A stretch of 5,995 nucleotides of DNA from Hyphomicrobiales bacterium (GCA_026996935.1 JALWJW010000100.1:1-5995); one strand, 5' to 3'; shown: positions 1-5,321, counted from the first letter of the stretch. Numbers and translations: made by a program. The notes: generated by a model not told the origin, from the letters alone.

Positions 1-1047
1 TAATACCAGCGCCATCATGGCTTCACCCACTGGCACGGCACGAATCCCCACGCATGGGTCGTGGCGGCCTTTGGTGATGATGTCGGTATCTTCACCCGAA
101 GCGGTTATTGATTTGCGCGGGGTGAGGATTGAGGAGGTTGGCTTCACGGCAAAGCGCACCACAATGTCTTGCCCGCTGGAAATGCCACCTAATATGCCGC
201 CTGCATGGTTTGATTGAAACTGTGGCTTGCCATCGACCATGCGGATTTCATCGGCATTTTCTTCACCTGTCAAACAGGCGCTATCGAACCCTGCGCCAAT
301 TTCAACGCCTTTTGCCGCGTTAATGCTCATCATGGCTGAGGATAAATCCTGATCGAGTTTGCCATAAACAGGTGCGCCCCACCCTGCTGGCACGCCCGAT
401 GCGACCACTTCAACCACCGCGCCAATGGAGGAACCAGATTTGCGGATACCATCAAGATAATCGGCCCATTGTGCCGCCATGTCTGCATCGGGGCAAAAGA
501 AGGGGTTGTTGTTGATCTCGTCCCAATCCCAATTATCACGGTTGACTTTGTGCGGTCCCACCTGCACCAATGCGCCGCGAATGGTGACGCCATCAAGCAC
601 CTTGCGGGCCACCGCCCCCGCCGCCACGCGTGATGCGGTTTCACGGGCTGATGAGCGACCGCCGCCGCGATAATCGCGCACGCCGTATTTGGCATTATAG
701 GTAAAGTCGGCATGGCCGGGGCGGAATTTATCGCGGATGTCGCTATAGTCTTTTGAGCGTTGATCGGTGTTTTGAATTTGCAGACAAATCGGTGTGCCCG
801 TGGTGACCTGGCCGTTGGTGCGTTCGTCTTCAAACACGCCAGATAAGATTTTCACTTCATCGGCTTCGCGGCGCTGTGTGGTGTATTTAGATTGGCCAGG
901 TTTTCGCTTTTCCAAAAACCCTTGAATGTCACTTTCGGTCAATTGAATACCGGGAGGGCAGCCATCGATGACGCAGCCAATGGCAATGCCGTGGCTCTCG
1001 CCATAAGTGGTGAAACGGAAAAGATGGCCAAAGCTGTTTAGGGACAT
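1..1047 (-). CDS. aroC: Chorismate synthase, 3' end beyond the window
   Basis: Last step of the shikimate pathway: 5-enolpyruvylshikimate-3-phosphate to chorismate, a cytoplasmic reaction needing reduced FMN. My translation of the minus strand from the ATG at 1047 stays open for 349 codons to base 1; the family is usually about 360-370 residues, so only a short C-terminal tail is missing. Family motifs in order: GESHG (16-20, with the conserved His18), RPGHAD (109-114, His112), GGGRSSARET (128-137), SINAAKGVEIGAGF (241-254) and RHDPCVGIRAVPV (328-340). All signature regions are intact. It is the third gene of a probable operon after fabI and the histidine phosphatase, separated from the latter by 76 nt with no convincing terminator. 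Only a weak GAG lies ahead of the start, but the start agrees with the usual MSxNSFGHLF N-terminus. Confidence 0.97.
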   Translation of the reverse strand, partial: MSLNSFGHLFRFTTYGESHGIAIGCVIDGCPPGIQLTESDIQGFLEKRKPGQSKYTTQRREADEVKILSGVFEDERTNGQVTTGTPICLQIQNTDQRSKDYSDIRDKFRPGHADFTYNAKYGVRDYRGGGRSSARETASRVAAGAVARKVLDGVTIRGALVQVGPHKVNRDNWDWDEINNNPFFCPDADMAAQWADYLDGIRKSGSSIGAVVEVVASGVPAGWGAPVYGKLDQDLSSAMMSINAAKGVEIGAGFDSACLTGEENADEIRMVDGKPQFQSNHAGGILGGISSGQDIVVRFAVKPTSSILTPRKSITASGEDTDIITKGRHDPCVGIRAVPVGEAMMALVL

Positions 1048-1123
1048 GGGTGCTCTATATGTTGATTTTTTAAGATGCCCTTTAATACGCGGCTTCTTTA
1101 AAGCGGTCAATTAAGGAGATGGG

Positions 1124-1735
1124 TCAGGAAACAGGTTCGGCCTTAAACCATTCAACTTCGCCGTTCTCCACTTTGAAAAATTTGGTTTGCGGTACTTTGA
1201 GGCCAATAAATTCAGCCCCGCTTTGTCCGGCTAAAATACCGCGTAAAATACGGCTAATGCCACCGTGGGCGACAATGATCGATGGTTGATCGACCTCACT
1301 CAACCAGCTTTTTACCCGCTCGGCGGCATCGGCATAACTTTCCCCATTTGCCGGGCGCCAATGAAAATATGCGTCAGGGTCTTTACGCGGCTCGATACCG
1401 TCTGCATTCAGCTCGGTCCAGGTTGAACCTTCACGATCCCCGAACGAGACTTCGCGCAAGCGGTCATCAAACGTCACCATGCTGTCTTTAATACCATATT
1501 CATTTAGGACATATGACAGCGTTTGGCGCACCCGTGTTAAGGGCGATGCATAAATTTTGAATTTGGAAACATCTGGCTCAACCGCTTTCAAGGCGCGCGC
1601 CACATTGGCCGCCTGCCCATGGCCTGTTTCGTTCAGCGGAATATCGGTTTGGCCCTGCACTTTGCGCAAGGCATTCCAATCGGTTTGGCCGTGGCGAATA
1701 AAGTAAAGCGGCGGCGCGTTTGAAAAATCTGTCAC
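1124..1735 (-). CDS. Histidine phosphatase family protein (phosphoglycerate mutase-like)
   Basis: A 203-residue member of the phosphoglycerate mutase-like histidine phosphatase superfamily, predicted cytoplasmic, which uses a phosphohistidine intermediate. The catalytic RHG triad is at 14-16 (His15 nucleophile). The second arginine is in SPLTRVRQT (64-72), the conserved acidic residue is in LREVSFGDREG (93-103), and the second catalytic histidine is in AHGG (156-159). The start is GTG at 1735, the only sensible start ahead of the RHG motif. It begins 6 nt after the fabI stop, so translational coupling is likely. Members of this family include mutases, phosphatases of small metabolites and regulatory phosphatases; the sequence does not decide the substrate. 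The short length without the dPGM insertions argues for a GpmB/CobC-like phosphatase rather than glycolytic GpmA. The position between fabI and aroC does not point to a clear pathway. Confidence 0.9.
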   Translation of the reverse strand: MTDFSNAPPLYFIRHGQTDWNALRKVQGQTDIPLNETGHGQAANVARALKAVEPDVSKFKIYASPLTRVRQTLSYVLNEYGIKDSMVTFDDRLREVSFGDREGSTWTELNADGIEPRKDPDAYFHWRPANGESYADAAERVKSWLSEVDQPSIIVAHGGISRILRGILAGQSGAEFIGLKVPQTKFFKVENGEVEWFKAEPVS

Positions 1736-1741
1736 TTTTAA

Positions 1742-2575
1742 TCAGCCACTCTTAGTCGGTGTGGTAATATCTGGGGCTTTTGGGTTTTTCATGCCGACAA
1801 TATGATAGCCAGCATCAACGTGTAATATTTCACCCGTCGTGCCACGACCAAGGTCAGAGGCTAAATAAAGACCTGTATCACCCACTTCATCAATAGTCAC
1901 ATTACGTTGCATGGGGGAGTTATACTCATTCCATTTTAAAATGTAACGGAAGTCGCCAATGCCGGCCGCCGCCAGTGTTTTTATTGGACCGGCTGAAATA
2001 GCATTTACACGGATAGCTTTTTCTCCAAGGTCAGCGGCCAAATAACGAACTGAAGCTTCAAGAGCTGCTTTTGCTACACCCATAACATTATAATGAGGCA
2101 TCCATTTTTCAGCGCCGTAATATGTCAGCGTAATCAATGAACCGCCATCGGTCATTAGTTTTTCAGCCCGTTGAGCAACAGCGGTAAAGCTGTAGCAGGA
2201 AATGAACATGGTGTTTTTAAAGTTTTCAGCCGAAGTATCAACATAGCGACCCGTTAATTCGTTCTTGTCTGAAAAGGCAATACCGTGGACGACAAAATCA
2301 AGCTTACCCCATTTTGCTTCCAGTTCGGCAAAAGTTGCATCAATCGAGGCATCATCGGTAACATCACAAGGCAGAACGATTTGTGAACCAACAGAAGCAG
2401 CAAGAGGCTCAACGCGTTTTTTCAACGCATCGCCCTGATAGGTAAACGCAAGTTCAGCGCCCTGTGCAGCACAGGATTTGGCAATGCCCCAGGCGATTGA
2501 GCGCTGGTTGGCCACGCCCATAATCAGACCACGTTTGCCCGCCATCAAGTTTCCCACAATATTGGTTTCGCTCAT
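1742..2575 (-). CDS. fabI: Enoyl-[acyl-carrier-protein] reductase (NADH), FabI type
   Basis: Catalyses the last reduction of each fatty-acid elongation cycle, trans-2-enoyl-ACP to acyl-ACP, in the cytoplasm. At 277 residues it is slightly longer than E. coli FabI. The divergent-SDR nucleotide motif reads GVANQRSIAWGIA (20-32). The active site shows Tyr152 in LTYYGAE and the FabI signature HYNVMGVAKAALE, with Tyr162 and Lys169 in the Y-x6-K spacing specific to enoyl reductases. NAISAGPIKTLAAAGI (191-206) is the substrate-loop region and GEILHVDAGYHIVGM is the usual C-terminal block. The residue aligned with E. coli Gly93 is Ala100 (HGIAFSDKNEL), a position linked to triclosan sensitivity. It is the first gene of the probable fabI, phosphatase, aroC operon. 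A possible Shine-Dalgarno ATAGG lies about 8 nt before the ATG. It is divergent from pdxH, so regulation is probably through the dyad-rich region 2576-2807. Confidence 0.97.
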   Translation of the reverse strand: MSETNIVGNLMAGKRGLIMGVANQRSIAWGIAKSCAAQGAELAFTYQGDALKKRVEPLAASVGSQIVLPCDVTDDASIDATFAELEAKWGKLDFVVHGIAFSDKNELTGRYVDTSAENFKNTMFISCYSFTAVAQRAEKLMTDGGSLITLTYYGAEKWMPHYNVMGVAKAALEASVRYLAADLGEKAIRVNAISAGPIKTLAAAGIGDFRYILKWNEYNSPMQRNVTIDEVGDTGLYLASDLGRGTTGEILHVDAGYHIVGMKNPKAPDITTPTKSG

Positions 2576-2628
2576 TCGATTTGCCTATTCTTATTTTTAA
2601 TGGAGTGATTCTTTATCAAATTTTCTAT

Positions 2629-2650
2629 CGGTAATTTACACTAATTACCG
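2629..2650. promoter_or_regulatory. Perfect 8-bp inverted repeat in the fabI leader
   Basis: CGGTAATT (2629-2636) and AATTACCG (2643-2650) are perfect inverted arms around a 6-nt TACACT spacer, 54 bp upstream of the fabI ATG. The size and symmetry suit a dimeric regulator's operator. The AT-rich arms make a strong RNA hairpin less likely. No regulator is identified; function is inferred from position and symmetry only. Confidence 0.4.
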
Positions 2651-2670
2651 CTACGTTGTACCTAGTTGGT

Positions 2671-2690
2671 TTGTCACAAATTGTTACAAT
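2671..2690. promoter_or_regulatory. Two tandem TTGTnACAA boxes, one helical turn apart
   Basis: TTGTCACAA (2671-2679) and TTGTTACAA (2681-2689) are each perfect short palindromes, with centres 10 bp apart, so they also form a near-exact 10-bp direct repeat. Adjacent same-face half-sites of this kind are typical of cooperative binding, for example by OmpR-family response regulators. They lie 96-115 bp upstream of fabI and 118-137 bp upstream of pdxH, so either gene could be the target. Inference only. Confidence 0.3.
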
Positions 2691-2739
2691 CTATAACAAT
2701 AATAAATTGGCTGGTTTACAGAGCTTTGTGGCGGGTTTA

Positions 2740-2765
2740 AGACTTTTGTCAAGATCATAAAGTCT
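2740..2765. promoter_or_regulatory. Dyad upstream of pdxH
   Basis: AGACTTT (2740-2746) and AAAGTCT (2759-2765) are perfect 7-bp arms around 12 nt. Imperfect pairing extends outward (GGTT at 2734-2737 with AACC at 2767-2770). The dyad overlaps the putative -35 of pdxH (TTGTCA, 2746-2751) and, on the minus strand, a TTGACA (2752-2747) that could serve fabI. It could be an operator affecting both divergent genes. Confidence 0.3.
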
Positions 2766-2776
2766 CAACCTATAAA
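2746..2776 (+). promoter_or_regulatory. Candidate pdxH promoter
   Basis: TTGTCA (2746-2751) and TATAAA (2771-2776) are reasonable -35 and -10 hexamers, but the 19-nt spacer is longer than ideal. A start near 2783 would leave a leader of about 25 nt before the pdxH ATG. Low confidence because this AT-rich region offers other combinations. Confidence 0.3.
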
Positions 2777-2807
2777 TTGGCTCGACCTGAATACTGGATA
2801 TTTCGCC

Positions 2808-3446
2808 ATGTCATCTTCACAAAGCACATTACAAACGATTACCGCGGCCAAGGGGTTTACCAAATCGACTAAACCGTTTGAGCTGTTTGCAGACTGGCTC
2901 AAAGATGCAGAGGAAACTGAGATCAATGACCCTAACGCCATGAGCGTTGCCAGCGTTGATGAAAGTGGTATGCCCGATGTGCGTATGGTGCTGTTGAAAG
3001 ACTTTGATGAAGATGGTTTTGTTTTTTACACCAATTTTGAAAGTGCCAAGGGGCGCGAATTACTCAGCTCTAAAAAAGCAGCGCTTAATTTTCATTGGAA
3101 ATCCTTGCGCCGACAAATCCGTATTCGCGGCCTTGTTGATACGGTTAGCGATGAAGAGGCCGATGCCTATTTTGCCTCACGGGCGCGCGACAGCCGCATT
3201 GGGGCCTGGGCTTCGGAACAGTCACGCCCGCTTGAAAGCCGTTTTGCCCTTGAAAAACGTATTGCGAAATACGCGGCGAAATATGCCATTGGTGAGGTCC
3301 CTCGCCCGCCCTATTGGTCTGGCTTTCGTATCAAACCTTTATATATTGAATTTTGGCATGATCGGCCGTTTCGTTTGCACGATCGTATTGTGTTTTCGCG
3401 TGAGAGAATCGGGCAGGAGTGGAGTAAGGCGAGATTGTATCCTTAA
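2808..3446 (+). CDS. pdxH: Pyridoxine/pyridoxamine 5'-phosphate oxidase
   Basis: FMN-dependent oxidation of pyridoxine or pyridoxamine 5'-phosphate to pyridoxal 5'-phosphate, completing vitamin B6 synthesis and salvage in the cytoplasm. The 212 residues match the usual length of about 200-220. Motifs in order: FMN-binding RMVLLK (59-64), YTNFESAKG (74-82), the Q-S-R-P-L turn (138-142), RPPYWSGFRIKP (166-177), and the C-terminal substrate-binding RLHDR (189-193), ending in the characteristic RLYP (209-212). The protein is complete with no frameshift. The ribosome binding site is weak (CTGGA at 2794-2798), but the start agrees with the family N-terminus. It is divergent from fabI and followed at once by a hairpin-rich GC element, so it is probably transcribed alone. 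Confidence 0.97.
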   Translation: MSSSQSTLQTITAAKGFTKSTKPFELFADWLKDAEETEINDPNAMSVASVDESGMPDVRMVLLKDFDEDGFVFYTNFESAKGRELLSSKKAALNFHWKSLRRQIRIRGLVDTVSDEEADAYFASRARDSRIGAWASEQSRPLESRFALEKRIAKYAAKYAIGEVPRPPYWSGFRIKPLYIEFWHDRPFRLHDRIVFSRERIGQEWSKARLYP

Positions 3447-3450
3447 ATTC

Positions 3451-3527
3451 CGCTCGCGGCTGATCGAGTGCTTTGCACTCGGCCTCCGCTGGGGCGGCGC
3501 AGTGGCGCCGGGCCGTGGGCACGGCCG
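3451..3527. repeat. GC-rich element with three consecutive hairpins
   Basis: Four nt after the pdxH stop, three stem-loops follow in a row. The first is CGAGTGC/GCACTCG with a TTT loop (3465-3481). The second is CGGCGC/GCGCCG with an AGTG loop (3495-3510). The third is GGCCGT/ACGGCC with a GGGC loop (3511-3526). The block is far more GC-rich than the DNA on both sides and has no coding signal. It resembles REP/BIME-like interspersed palindromic elements. It may also halt or stabilise the pdxH transcript, but no U-run follows, so a classic intrinsic terminator is not supported. Confidence 0.6.
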
Positions 3528-3582
3528 TTTCAGAGACTGCCAGTTAGATTGATAGATAATTGAATTAGAGAAGAACTTTACC

Positions 3583-4164
3583 GTGAAAAAAATTACTCCT
3601 GAAAATCAGAATTTGGCGCAGTTTGTTGGGAAGGTGTTTGGTGATGATTGGACCATTGCTGAGCATTTGGATGAGAACCAGCAATTGGTGGTTTATGTTT
3701 TATCGGGCAAAGATGCAGACCTACCCAATTTGGTTTCCCATGCCACCATTGGTCTGTCAGACAAGGCTTTGGGCAAAGACAAAAGCGATATTCCTTTAGG
3801 GGCGGAAATTGTTGCCTGCGGACCAGAAGATATTGATTATCTTGACGGGGCACTGGCCAATGTTGCCAATGCGGTTTTGACCCACAATATGCTGTGCAAG
3901 CCCGGCACCATTTTTGCCAATGCCCTTGGTGTTTATAATAAGGACAGCGCCCTTAAACACTTCCTCTTCACCGTGCCGTCAATGTGGAACGACACCCTTT
4001 ATCCCCTGCAGTTTAAAACCAAAACCGTCCTCTGGCTCCAAGCCATCCCCATCACCGATGCCGAAAAAGAATACGCCGAAAAGCATGGCGCAAATGCGTT
4101 GGGTGAAAAGTTGGAGGAAGCTGAGGTTGATTTGACGGACTTTGAGCGGGAGAGTGTGGTTTAA
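3583..4164 (+). CDS. Suppressor of fused (SUFU) domain protein
   Basis: A 193-residue protein I recognise as a bacterial SUFU-domain family member, a family that includes Bacillus YqcF-type antitoxin/immunity proteins. Supporting blocks: ATIGLSD (54-60), GAEIVACGPED (73-83), the helical stretch LANVANAVLTHNMLCKPGTI (91-110), and the characteristic C-terminal half, in which LKHFLFTVPSMWND (124-137) precedes TVLWLQAIPITDAEKEYAEK (148-167) and a final LTDFERESVV. It has no signal peptide or membrane segment. The start is GTG at 3583, supported by AGAGAAG (3567-3573) at 9-nt spacing. In the family, many members neutralise secreted or contact-dependent toxins, but no toxin gene is adjacent here, so an orphan immunity role is inference. 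It stands alone between two palindromic repeat regions, suggesting an accessory gene. Confidence 0.82.
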   Translation: MKKITPENQNLAQFVGKVFGDDWTIAEHLDENQQLVVYVLSGKDADLPNLVSHATIGLSDKALGKDKSDIPLGAEIVACGPEDIDYLDGALANVANAVLTHNMLCKPGTIFANALGVYNKDSALKHFLFTVPSMWNDTLYPLQFKTKTVLWLQAIPITDAEKEYAEKHGANALGEKLEEAEVDLTDFERESVV

Positions 4165-4199
4165 AGGGCGCGATCGCAGTGACCTTATCATAAGACTAT

Positions 4200-4254
4200 G
4201 GCGCAATGCATTGCGCCCTACGAGCAAGGAAATCGTATCGTAGGGTGTAACGCA
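4200..4254. repeat. Palindromic repeat element, left copy (left arm, spacer and partial right arm)
   Basis: Begins with the perfect 18-bp palindrome GGCGCAATGCATTGCGCC (4200-4217). It continues CTACGA, a 14-nt spacer (4224-4237) and TCGTAGGGTGTAACGCA (4238-4254). CCCTACGA (4216-4223) pairs with TCGTAGGG (4238-4245), and the pairing extends imperfectly outward. Compared with the copy at 4632-4670, the right arm stops being symmetric after 4254. This style (TAGGGTGYAAYGCA) is typical of dispersed palindromic repeats in bacterial genomes. Confidence 0.75.
4223..4254 (+). repeat. Direct repeat, left copy, flanking the 95-residue gene
   Basis: The segment 4223-4254 recurs at 4632-4663 with 31 of 32 identical bases. 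The first 28 are exact; then C4251 against T4660; then GCA in both. The offset is 409 bp. The repeat begins AGCAAGGAAATCG and ends in TGTAAYGCA. The two copies bracket one promoter and one complete small gene. Confidence 0.85.
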
Positions 4255-4278
4255 CACTGGAATGTAACACATCCCCCA

Positions 4279-4307
4279 TTGACATTAATAACAACATGAC
4301 TTATCTA
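4279..4307 (+). promoter_or_regulatory. Candidate promoter of the 95-residue gene
   Basis: A perfect TTGACA -35 (4279-4284) is followed after 17 nt by TATCTA (4302-4307), a weak -10. TAGAAT (4306-4311) is a better hexamer but the spacing is 21 nt. Either way transcription would start just upstream of the gene at 4343 and within or beside the dyad 4305-4325. The promoter is inside the direct-repeat-bounded segment, so it would move with the gene. Confidence 0.45.
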
Positions 4308-4325
4308 GAATGTAGTACATTTTAG
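4305..4325. promoter_or_regulatory. 21-bp operator-like dyad before the 95-residue gene
   Basis: A dyad centred on G4315 pairs 9 of 10 positions on each side; the core is AATGTAgTACATT (4309-4321) and the only mismatch is G4308 with T4322. It overlaps the putative -10 and ends 3 nt before the Shine-Dalgarno GGAGG (4329-4333). Placement between promoter and gene suggests repression, perhaps autoregulation. No binding protein is identified. Confidence 0.45.
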
Positions 4326-4342
4326 GCTGGAGGTTAATAACG

Positions 4343-4630
4343 ATGGATATTATAAAAGTTTGTGTTCGCATTCCAAAGTCGAGAAAAGAAGAACTTACAG
4401 GAATCGCAAAAATATGGCGGTCCCTTGATGGTGGAGAAAATGCAAAAGGGCCAGGGTGGGATGCAAAAGCAATCCATAAAATTGCAAAAGAGAATTATGG
4501 AGGACTGTCTGAAATGTTTCTGCACCATCATTGGCCTGAAACTGGCAGTGACATGATGAGGCAAGTTCAAAAACGAGTAAAAGATTCTTATGGGACAGTC
4601 GAAGAATTTATTTCAAAGCACAATCGATGA
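4343..4630 (+). CDS. Small protein of unknown function (95 aa)
   Basis: I do not recognise this gene. It is supported as real by a good Shine-Dalgarno (GGAGG, 4329-4333) 9 nt before the ATG, a perfect -35 hexamer and a well-placed dyad. The protein is highly charged, soluble and basic-looking. It opens with a strand-helix-like segment IKVCVRIPKSRKEELTGIAK (4-23), reminiscent of ribbon-helix-helix starts. A central AKGPGWDAKAIHKIAKENYG (34-53) and FLHHHWPETGSDMMRQVQKR (59-78) follow, ending in TVEEFISKHNR. It has no signal peptide, membrane segment or known catalytic motif. It is more AT-rich than the core genes. The stop codon ends 1 nt before the right direct repeat, so the gene is boxed in by repeats. 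It converges on the doc-like toxin gene. A DNA-binding or antitoxin-like role is a guess. Confidence 0.7.
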   Translation: MDIIKVCVRIPKSRKEELTGIAKIWRSLDGGENAKGPGWDAKAIHKIAKENYGGLSEMFLHHHWPETGSDMMRQVQKRVKDSYGTVEEFISKHNR

Positions 4631-4631
4631 A

Positions 4632-4663
4632 AGCAAGGAAATCGTATCGTAGGGTGTAATGCA
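4632..4663 (+). repeat. Direct repeat, right copy
   Basis: Partner of 4223-4254 with 31 of 32 matches. It starts 2 nt after the last base of the TGA of the 95-residue gene. Recombination between the two copies would remove 409 bp (4223-4631). Confidence 0.85.
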
Positions 4664-4670
4664 TTACACC
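4632..4670. repeat. Palindromic repeat element, right copy (spacer and full right arm)
   Basis: Contains the same 14-nt spacer (4633-4646) followed by a complete right arm (4647-4670) ending in the perfect 18-bp palindrome GGTGTAATGCATTACACC (4653-4670). The left arm seen at 4200-4223 is missing here. Aligned with that left arm, the reverse complement of this arm differs only by four transitions, so together the two copies describe one symmetric element. It also lies between converging genes and could act as a bidirectional transcription barrier, although no U-run is present. Confidence 0.7.
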
Positions 4671-4703
4671 TTTTCCATCACCCCCATGCCAGAAGAATGC
4701 AAG

Positions 4704-5084
4704 TTAGCTATGATTCAGCGTATTTTTTCGCAACCATTGTTCTAACTCCTCAAAGGACAGCGAACTGGACTGATAGAGCGGGCTCAAAAACTGCCACACA
4801 TCTTCTTCATGAGCTTGTAACTCAACATTGTTGATTGCAAGAAAGGTGTACATTGATGCAAAGGCTATGCGTTTATTACCGTCAACAAAAGGATGGTTTT
4901 GCGACAGGCTTTCCCACAGCGCGGCAGCTTGTGCGATTATATCTGAGTAATAACCAGATTGTGGGCGAAACAATGCAGATTCTAATTGCCCAGCATCACG
5001 CAAACCTTCGCTGCCGCCATAGGTTTCGATTTGATCTGCGTGAATGGCCAACACATCGGCCATCAACAAATAATCAATTTTCAT
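4704..5084 (-). CDS. doc: Type II toxin, death-on-curing (Doc/Fic) family
   Basis: A 126-residue Doc-type Fic-fold toxin. The catalytic loop HPFVDGNKR (64-72) fits the Doc pattern HxFx(D/N)(A/G)NKR, with His64, Asp68, Asn70, Lys71 and Arg72, rather than the GNGR of AMP-transferring Fic proteins. The N-terminal block YGGSEGLRDAGQLESALFRP (22-41) is also family-typical. Known P1 Doc phosphorylates EF-Tu and stops translation; the same reaction here is inferred from the family. The length matches the family and all key residues are present, so the toxin looks functional. The ATG overlaps the antitoxin stop (ATGA at 5084-5081), with no Shine-Dalgarno of its own, so it is translationally coupled to the antitoxin. 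The gene symbol denotes the family, not the P1 orthologue. Confidence 0.93.
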   Translation of the reverse strand: MKIDYLLMADVLAIHADQIETYGGSEGLRDAGQLESALFRPQSGYYSDIIAQAAALWESLSQNHPFVDGNKRIAFASMYTFLAINNVELQAHEEDVWQFLSPLYQSSSLSFEELEQWLRKNTLNHS

Positions 5085-5320
5085 TTAGCTAATTTTTTGT
5101 ATAGGCCACTATAACGGGCATGACTTTTTTGATACGCACCCATCACATGAGAACGAGCGTTGGCTGCTTTACGGTCATCAATAAGCGTGCTCAAAGCCTC
5201 TTCAACCAAAGCTTGAATTTGGCGGCCCTCTTGGTTTGCCAACGCACGTAGATCAGATAGCAAAGCACTATCAACTTGCGTGGCAAATTTTTCTCGTTGC
5301 GGTTTCATGGATTGTATCAT
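5081..5320 (-). CDS. Ribbon-helix-helix (CopG-like) antitoxin of the Doc toxin
   Basis: A 79-residue cognate antitoxin upstream of the toxin. The N-terminal half reads as a ribbon-helix-helix DNA-binding fold: strand KFATQVDSALLSDLRALANQ (11-30), turn EGRQIQ (31-36), helix ALVEEALSTLID (37-48). The C-terminal tail, with HVMGAYQKSHARYSGLYKKL (58-77), would neutralise the toxin. Members of the family repress their own operon, with toxin as co-repressor. Two starts are possible: ATG at 5320 (79 aa) and Met5 at 5308 (75 aa, MKPQREKFATQ). The AAGAAG at 5326-5321 abuts the first ATG but is 12 nt from the second, so the shorter form is quite possible. A dyad at 5322-5336 lies immediately upstream. 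Confidence 0.88.
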   Translation of the reverse strand: MIQSMKPQREKFATQVDSALLSDLRALANQEGRQIQALVEEALSTLIDDRKAANARSHVMGAYQKSHARYSGLYKKLAK

Positions 5321-5321
5321 C

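Noticed and set aside
330..833. 167-codon open frame on the minus strand
   Set aside because: Lies in another frame of aroC, whose conserved motifs cover the whole region.
3420..3446. Possible truncation of pdxH by the adjacent repeat
   Set aside because: The protein ends in the normal RLHDR and RLYP motifs, so the C-terminus is complete.
3004..3552. 182-codon open frame overlapping pdxH and the hairpin element
   Set aside because: Out of frame with pdxH, which has all family motifs; its tail is translated palindromic DNA and the product has no recognisable domain.
4170..4177. GCGATCGC, the cyanobacterial HIP1 octamer
   Set aside because: A single copy, probably chance; the genes are alphaproteobacterial in type.
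4200..4254. Integron attC site beside a small gene cassette
   Set aside because: No GTTRRRY/RYYYAAC core pair and no integrase in the window; the structure is a simple symmetric palindrome.
3979..4272. 97-codon minus-strand open frame over the SUFU 3' end and repeat
   Set aside because: Low-complexity product, antisense to a recognised domain, and starting within the repeat element.
4223..4663. Two identical repeats as a possible CRISPR remnant
   Set aside because: Only two copies, 377 bp apart with a gene between, and no cas genes.
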